Below are positions 50,005 through 54,008 of a stretch of DNA of 54,008 nucleotides, piece by piece (position 1 is the stretch's first letter; the number at the start of each line of letters is the position of its first letter). The notes beneath the pieces were generated by a model, which was given only the letters and a program-made list of their open reading frames with translations, was not told the origin of the DNA and did not search any database. Origin of the DNA: Fibrobacter succinogenes (GTDB lineage Bacteria > Fibrobacterota > Fibrobacteria > Fibrobacterales > Fibrobacteraceae); assembly GCA_902794535.1 (NCBI GenBank), contig CADBHQ010000034.1, forward strand, positions 1 to 54,008, read 5' to 3'. The position numbers and the translations under genes were made by a program.

Positions 50005-50550
50005 TTAGCGGGCGACGACTTGGTTGCGAATCTTTTCAGAAATTTCGCGAGAGGTGGCGTGGGCGAGGCATTCGAAGGCGAATTCTTCGGCGGTGCCGGC
50101 GCCGCGGCTGGTGATGACGTTGCCGTCGACAACGACGCGGTCAGTCAGGAACTGCTTGCAAATGAGGTCGCCTTCGCAGCCGGGGAAGCAAGTGCACTTG
50201 CGGTCTTTCAAGAGGCCTGCCTTCGAAAGTACCAGCGGCGCCGCGCAAATGGCAAACAGCCATTTGCCCTGGGCGTCAAACTGCTTGATGGTAGCTTCGA
50301 CAGCTGCGCTTGCTGCAAGATTCTTGACGCCCAGCCCACCGCCGGGGAGCGTCACTGCGTCAAACTGAGACAAGTCGGCGTCCTTCAAGAGAATATCTGC
50401 CTGAATCTTGAGACCATGGCCGCCCACGACATCGAGACTGTCGCTAATGGATGCGAGGGTCACTTTCAGGCCGCCACGCTGCCAGTAGTCAAAGGGGGTG
50501 GCGAATTCGGTTTCTTCGAAACCATCTGCCATCAAGAATAAGATCTGCAT
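50005..50550 (-). CDS. DJ-1/PfpI family protein
   Basis: The 181-aa protein belongs to the DJ-1 group (YajL-like). The nucleophile Cys102 is in FAICAAPLVL and the conserved Glu is in GFEETEFATPFD. LPGGG and the C-terminal TSRGAGTAEEFAF are family marks. Such proteins act on oxidised or glycated thiols and glyoxal products in the cytoplasm; the precise substrate cannot be told. GGAGG stands before the start. The gene lies behind sufB, which ends at its own terminator. Confidence 0.9.
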   Translation of the reverse strand: MQILFLMADGFEETEFATPFDYWQRGGLKVTLASISDSLDVVGGHGLKIQADILLKDADLSQFDAVTLPGGGLGVKNLAASAAVEATIKQFDAQGKWLFAICAAPLVLSKAGLLKDRKCTCFPGCEGDLICKQFLTDRVVVDGNVITSRGAGTAEEFAFECLAHATSREISEKIRNQVVAR

Positions 50551-50581
50551 AAAACCTCCGTGAAAGGATGTTTAAAAGGTA

Positions 50582-50613
50582 ATAAAAAAAAGATGCCGGA
50601 TTGGGGCCGGCAT
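50582..50613 (-). terminator. terminator after sufB
   Basis: On the minus strand ATGCCGG and CCGGCAT form a stem followed by CTTTTTTTTATT. The GTCATGCCGG start resembles the GTCATCC repeats at 34.2 and 40.2 kb, so the terminator may derive from a repeat. Confidence 0.8.
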
Positions 50614-50632
50614 GACAAGTTTTTTGAGGCTG

Positions 50633-52048
50633 CTACCCGACGCTGTGTTCGAGCTTGAGGGTCAGCAACTGGCGAGCTTCCGTGGCGAATTCGCCGGGGA
50701 GTTCCTTGAACACGTCTTTGCAGAAACCGCCGACCATTGCCTGGATGGCGTCTTCGCGCTTGATGCCGCGGCTTTCGAAGTAGAAAAGCTGGTCTTCGCT
50801 AATGCGGCTGGTGGTGGCTTCGTGTTCGGTGGTGGAGCTGGCGTTTGCGACCGTGATGTACGGGAACGTGTGGGCCGCGCTCTTGTCGCCCACGAGCATG
50901 CTATCGCACTGCGTGTAGTTGCGGGCACCTGTGGCGGACTTGTGAATGTTCACTTCGCCGCGGTAGGCGTTGCTACTGTAGTCCGCACTGATACCCTTGC
51001 TGATAATCGTGCTCTTGGTGTTCTTGCCGATGTGGATCATCTTGGTTCCGGTATCGGCTTGCATGTGCCCGTTGGTGAGGGCTACGCTGTAGAATTCTCC
51101 GACAGAGTTGTCGCCCAGCAGCACGCAACTCGGATACTTCCATGTGATGGCAGAGCCCGTTTCGACCTGCGTCCAGCTGATGCGGCTGTTCTTGCCGGCA
51201 CATTTGCCGCGCTTGGTCACGAAGTTGTACACGCCGCCGGCTCCCGTCTCGCGGTCGCCCGCGTACCAGTTCTGCACGGTAGAATATTTAATGCTGGCGT
51301 TATCCTTTGCCACAAGTTCTACGATGGCGCTGTGCAACTGCTTGCTGCTGAATTCCGGCGCCGTGCAACCTTCGAGGTAGCTGACGCTCGCACCTTCATC
51401 AGCGATGATCAAGGTGCGTTCAAACTGGCCTGCTTCCTTGTTGTTAATGCGGAAGTAGGTGGAAAGATCCATGGGGCACTTGACTCCAGGCGGAATGTAC
51501 ACAAAGCTTCCGTCGCCAAAGACCGCGCTGTTCAGTGCTGCAAAATAGTTGTCGCCTGCAGGCACTACAGAGCCCAGGTATTCCTCAATCAGTTCGGGAT
51601 ATTCCTTGATGGCGTCGCTAATGCTGCAGAATAAAATTCCCATTTCCATGAGCTTGCGCTTATGGCTGGTGTAAATGCTCACCGAGTCAAAGACCGCGTC
51701 CACAGCCACGTTGGCAAGACGCTTCTGTTCGTCCAGCGGAATGCCGAGCTTTTCGAAGGTGGCCAAGAGTTCCGGATCCACGTCTTCAATCTTTTCGTGG
51801 CTTTTCTTAGTCTTCGGGGCGGAGTAGTAGACAATGTCTTGCAGGTCCACCGGAGCAAAACTCAGTTCGCCCCAGTTCGGCTGCTCCATGGTCTTAAGCT
51901 TTTCATACGCTTTTAGTCGGAAATCGAGCATGAACTGCGGTTCACCGCGGAGCTTGGACGCCCTGCGGATAACATCTTCGTTCAGACCTTTCTCGAAGGC
52001 CTCGTTCTCGATATCTGTTACAAAACCGTATTTGTAGTTTTCGCTCAT
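50633..52048 (-). CDS. sufB: Fe-S cluster assembly scaffold SufB
   Basis: SufB is the scaffold on which the SUF system builds Fe-S clusters, normally as SufBC2D. The 471-aa product starts at MSENYKYG (AAGGTG upstream); a reading eight codons longer is unlikely. Typical stretches are [25 protein letters not shown] with the active-site Cys, [21 protein letters not shown]-type [13 protein letters not shown] and the C-terminal [17 protein letters not shown]. No sufC, sufD or sufS lies in this window; a terminator follows directly, so sufB is transcribed alone here. Confidence 0.95.
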   Translation of the reverse strand: MSENYKYGFVTDIENEAFEKGLNEDVIRRASKLRGEPQFMLDFRLKAYEKLKTMEQPNWGELSFAPVDLQDIVYYSAPKTKKSHEKIEDVDPELLATFEKLGIPLDEQKRLANVAVDAVFDSVSIYTSHKRKLMEMGILFCSISDAIKEYPELIEEYLGSVVPAGDNYFAALNSAVFGDGSFVYIPPGVKCPMDLSTYFRINNKEAGQFERTLIIADEGASVSYLEGCTAPEFSSKQLHSAIVELVAKDNASIKYSTVQNWYAGDRETGAGGVYNFVTKRGKCAGKNSRISWTQVETGSAITWKYPSCVLLGDNSVGEFYSVALTNGHMQADTGTKMIHIGKNTKSTIISKGISADYSSNAYRGEVNIHKSATGARNYTQCDSMLVGDKSAAHTFPYITVANASSTTEHEATTSRISEDQLFYFESRGIKREDAIQAMVGGFCKDVFKELPGEFATEARQLLTLKLEHSVG

Positions 52049-52071
52049 TTTACACCTTTTTTGCGCGTGCA

Positions 52072-52100
52072 AATTTAGAAAATGATATGGAATATGCCAA
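52072..52100 (-). promoter_or_regulatory. sufB promoter
   Basis: On the minus strand TTGGCA (52095-52100) and TAAATT (52072-52077) are separated by 17 bases. A leader of about 23 bases with AAGGTG precedes the start. I see no clear IscR- or Fur-type site. Confidence 0.65.
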
Positions 52101-52139
52101 ATAAGGATCCGTTTTAATCGGATTCTTCGAAACCAAAAT

Positions 52140-52168
52140 GTGACAAAAAACTTACAACACTCTATATT
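52140..52168 (+). promoter_or_regulatory. NSS transporter promoter, leaderless
   Basis: GTGACA (52140-52145), a 17-base spacer and TATATT (52163-52168) are followed by seven bases (TTTTTAT) and the ATG at 52176. The layout equals that of the TIGR02147 gene. Confidence 0.65.
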
Positions 52169-52175
52169 TTTTTAT

Positions 52176-53582
52176 ATGAATAGTAACAGAGAATCCTTTG
52201 CGTCCCGTATGGGGTTCATCCTCATTTCGGCAGGCTGCGCCATTGGCCTGGGTAACGTATGGCGTTTCCCGTTTATTACGGGGCAGTACGGTGGTGCCGC
52301 TTTTGTGGTAATCTACCTGTTCTTCTTGCTCGTGTTCGGCCTTCCGATTCTCATGGCGGAATTTGCCGTGGGCCGTGCCGCGAACCGCAGTGTGGGTCGT
52401 GCTTTTGAACGACTAGAACCGAAACATTCCAAGTGGCATTTGGCGAAGTGGCCCATGATTGCGGGTAACTACCTGCTCATGATGTTCTATACCACGGTCT
52501 GCGGCTGGATGCTTTATTATTTCTACCGTATGGTGGTGGGCGATTTCTCGAACGTGACTCCGGCTCAGGTCGGCGCAATGTTCGGCGAAACGCTTGCAAG
52601 TCCTGCGATTCAGGTCGGCTGGATGGTCGCGACAACGCTGATTGGTTTCGGTATTGTTTCGCTCGGACTCCAAAAGGGCGTAGAACGCATTACCAAGTGG
52701 ATGATGTCGTTTTTGTTTGTCATTATGATTGCGCTTGCGATTCGCGCTGTCACGCTTCCTGGTGCTGGGGCGGGTTTGCGTTTTTACTTGTTGCCCAATT
52801 TTGACCACCTTGTGAAGAACGGCATTGGCGAAGCGCTCTTTGCGGCGTTGGGTCAGAGCTTCTTTACGCTGAGTCTCGGTATTGGAGCCATGACCATTTT
52901 TGGAAGTTATATCAAAAAGGATCATTCGATAGCAAAAGAGGCGGCCAATATTTGCGCCTTGGATACCGCAGTTGCCTTGCTTGCTGGTCTGATTATTATT
53001 CCCAGTTGCTTTGCCTTTGGGCTTGAACCCAATGCGGGGCCGGGCTTGATTTTTGTGACGCTTCCGAATGTGTTCTCGCAGATGCCTGCGGGGCGACTTT
53101 GCGGTGCGGCGTTCTTCCTGTTCCTTTCGTTTGCGGCTCTTTCGACTGTGGTGGCTGTGTTTGAAAACATCACGACCTTCTGGCGCGATGCCCGCCGCTT
53201 TGACCGTAGGGAAGTGGTGCGCGTGAATGCCGTGCTGGTGGTGCTGCTTTCGATTCCTTGCGCCATCGGCTTCAATATGATTTCTGGTTTCCAGCCTTTT
53301 GGCGAAGGCAGTTGCGTGCTGGATCTCGAAGATTTCTTGGTGTCCAATACACTGTTACCGATAGGATCGCTCTTGTTTATTGTGTTCTGTAGCCATAAGC
53401 GTGGCTGGGGCGAAGAAAAATTCTATGCCGAAATCAATACCGGTAAAGGGTTCAAGTTCCCGACTCATAAGATTGTTCGCTTTTATGTAAAGTGGGTGAT
53501 TCCCGTTGTAATCGCGATAATCTTGATTCAGGGGTACTTCCAGAAGTTCGCTCCGGAATTGTACAATAAGATATTTGGCTAA
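52176..53582 (+). CDS. sodium-dependent transporter, NSS/SNF family
   Basis: The 468-aa membrane protein belongs to the neurotransmitter:sodium symporter family, whose bacterial members (LeuT, TnaT, MhsT) import amino acids with sodium. The first helix has the family mark SRMGFILISAGCAIGLGNVWRFPFITGQYGGAAF with the unwound GxGNxWRFP segment. Further helices include GQSFFTLSLGIGAMTIFGSY (helix 6) and FAALSTVVAVFENITTFW (helix 8). The ATG at 52176 fits a leaderless promoter; an upstream GTG at 52140 would lie in the -35 box and is rejected. The substrate is not clear; an amino acid is likely. Confidence 0.92.
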   Translation: MNSNRESFASRMGFILISAGCAIGLGNVWRFPFITGQYGGAAFVVIYLFFLLVFGLPILMAEFAVGRAANRSVGRAFERLEPKHSKWHLAKWPMIAGNYLLMMFYTTVCGWMLYYFYRMVVGDFSNVTPAQVGAMFGETLASPAIQVGWMVATTLIGFGIVSLGLQKGVERITKWMMSFLFVIMIALAIRAVTLPGAGAGLRFYLLPNFDHLVKNGIGEALFAALGQSFFTLSLGIGAMTIFGSYIKKDHSIAKEAANICALDTAVALLAGLIIIPSCFAFGLEPNAGPGLIFVTLPNVFSQMPAGRLCGAAFFLFLSFAALSTVVAVFENITTFWRDARRFDRREVVRVNAVLVVLLSIPCAIGFNMISGFQPFGEGSCVLDLEDFLVSNTLLPIGSLLFIVFCSHKRGWGEEKFYAEINTGKGFKFPTHKIVRFYVKWVIPVVIAIILIQGYFQKFAPELYNKIFG

Positions 53583-53603
53583 TTCTTTTTATTAGATAAT
53601 ATG

Positions 53604-53629
53604 GCGGGCATTTCCCGCTTTTTTTTTTG
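53604..53629 (+). terminator. terminator after the NSS transporter
   Basis: GCGGG CATTT CCCGC is followed by ten T. Confidence 0.85.
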
Positions 53630-53635
53630 TTTTAA

Positions 53636-53654
53636 AATGACAATTTTTGTCATT
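53636..53654. promoter_or_regulatory. palindrome in front of the 59-aa gene
   Basis: AATGACAA TTT TTGTCATT is a perfect 8-bp inverted repeat. It lies ten bases before a TATATT -10 box (53665-53670), where an operator could block the promoter. The binding protein is unknown. Confidence 0.4.
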
Positions 53655-53695
53655 GTTTTAAAGGTATATTTGTATGTGTAAAAGAGAGGTAAATT

Positions 53696-53875
53696 ATGAA
53701 TCGCTTTAGCATTGCAAATAACAACATCCTGTTTTCCACGCTCCTGATGCTTGCTCCGGCTGTGTTTGGAGTCATGTTCTACGGCTCAGATAGCATTGTC
53801 GCGTCGGTATCGGCTGCAATTGCCTATTTGAGCCTGGTTATCGGGGAACGGCTGGACTCCGCTCAAAATTCCTAA
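53696..53875 (+). CDS. 59-aa membrane protein
   Basis: The short frame MNRFSIANNNILFSTLLMLA and onward has GAGAGG before the start, a promoter-like TATATT, and a terminator right after the stop, so it looks like a complete one-gene unit. Two hydrophobic segments (ILFSTLLMLAPAVFGVMFY and VASVSAAIAYLSLVI) are separated by a short GSDS turn, which suggests a helical hairpin in the inner membrane with a short charged tail (GERLDSAQNS). I do not recognise a family. Confidence 0.65.
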   Translation: MNRFSIANNNILFSTLLMLAPAVFGVMFYGSDSIVASVSAAIAYLSLVIGERLDSAQNS

Positions 53876-53877
53876 AA

Positions 53878-53912
53878 CAAGAAAGCTCCGCAGAAATGCG
53901 GAGCTTTTCTTG
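53878..53912 (+). terminator. terminator after the 59-aa gene
   Basis: AAGCTCCGCA GAAA TGCGGAGCTT is a perfect stem followed by TTCTTGT; the flanks ACAAGA and TCTTGT extend the pairing. Confidence 0.8.
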
Positions 53913-53922
53913 TATAATCGAA

Positions 53923-53945
53923 AACCACCTGCTAGGCAGGTGGTT
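53923..53945. repeat. perfect hairpin near the window end
   Basis: AACCACCTGC TAG GCAGGTGGTT is a perfect 10-bp stem followed by CTAAAGAAGCTTTAG, itself a palindrome. No T-run follows. It may be the end of an IS200/IS605-type element or another dispersed repeat continuing past the window; this cannot be decided here. Confidence 0.35.
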
Positions 53946-54008
53946 CTAAAGAAGCTTTAGCGGTGCTGAAAAAAAATCCTTTGATTATAATTGAAATGCG
54001 GCCTGACA

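Noticed and set aside
52140..52175. GTG start for the NSS transporter giving a 12-residue longer protein
   Set aside because: The GTG is the first part of the -35 box and has no Shine-Dalgarno; the ATG at 52176 starts a normal family N-terminus.

Overview
The window looks like a Fibrobacter-type genome (phylum Fibrobacterota). The pointers are a TIGR02147-type regulator (a family I know almost only from this group), a lipoprotein with two FISUMP domains (the Fibrobacter succinogenes major paralogous domain), many lipoproteins carrying long SSSSE/SSSSK linkers, a GH116 glycosidase, and large secreted proteins with prepilin-like N-termini. There are no phage genes, no CRISPR array and no rRNA or tRNA genes that I can see. 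No complete insertion sequence is present, but hairpin-type extragenic repeats are frequent.

Layout. 1-4 kb: Ser-rich lipoproteins around a TIGR02147 regulator. 4.1-7.2 kb: a cytosolic GH116 glycosidase on the minus strand. 7.4-9.9 kb: an outer-membrane-like protein and a double FISUMP lipoprotein. 10.0-10.3 kb: modular hairpin repeats. 10.3-23.2 kb, minus strand: a probable single operon rel - unknown 197-aa gene - nuoA - nuoBC (fused) - nuoD - nuoH - nuoI - nuoJ - nuoK - nuoL - nuoM - nuoN, giving a complex I without the NuoEFG NADH module. 23.2-27.4 kb, minus strand: five tandem small lipoproteins with almost the same signal peptide and recurring YG motifs, translationally coupled to a SPASM radical SAM enzyme; this is the best candidate in the window for an under-described system. 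27.5-37.2 kb, plus strand: a dispersed tryptophan locus, trpL - trpE - trpGD, then lysR, then cytX - trpCF, then two tandem leader/attenuator modules, trpB and trpA. 37.2-41.0 kb, minus strand: two lipoproteins, a second repeat cluster, thrH and an Hsp33 homologue. 41.1-49.9 kb, plus strand: three prepilin-like proteins and a giant Cys-rich surface protein. 50-54 kb: a DJ-1 family protein, a lone sufB, an NSS-family sodium symporter and a 59-aa membrane protein.

Regulation is unusually readable. Many genes have the same promoter form, a TTGNNN -35 box, exactly 17 bases, and a TATATT-like -10 box. In four cases the ATG lies exactly 7 bases after the -10 box with no Shine-Dalgarno sequence, which implies leaderless mRNAs. 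Two of these are trp leader peptides with tandem Trp codons in front of attenuator hairpins. Upstream of the second trp leader sits a paralogous leader module that lacks Trp codons.

Several genes are broken or odd as read: trpB lacks about 46 bases, one of the radical-SAM-linked lipoproteins is frameshifted, the PilX-like gene and the giant gene after it look like one gene split by one base, and the Hsp33 gene has an in-frame TGA exactly where a zinc-binding Cys is expected. Some of these may be assembly errors; raw reads would decide.
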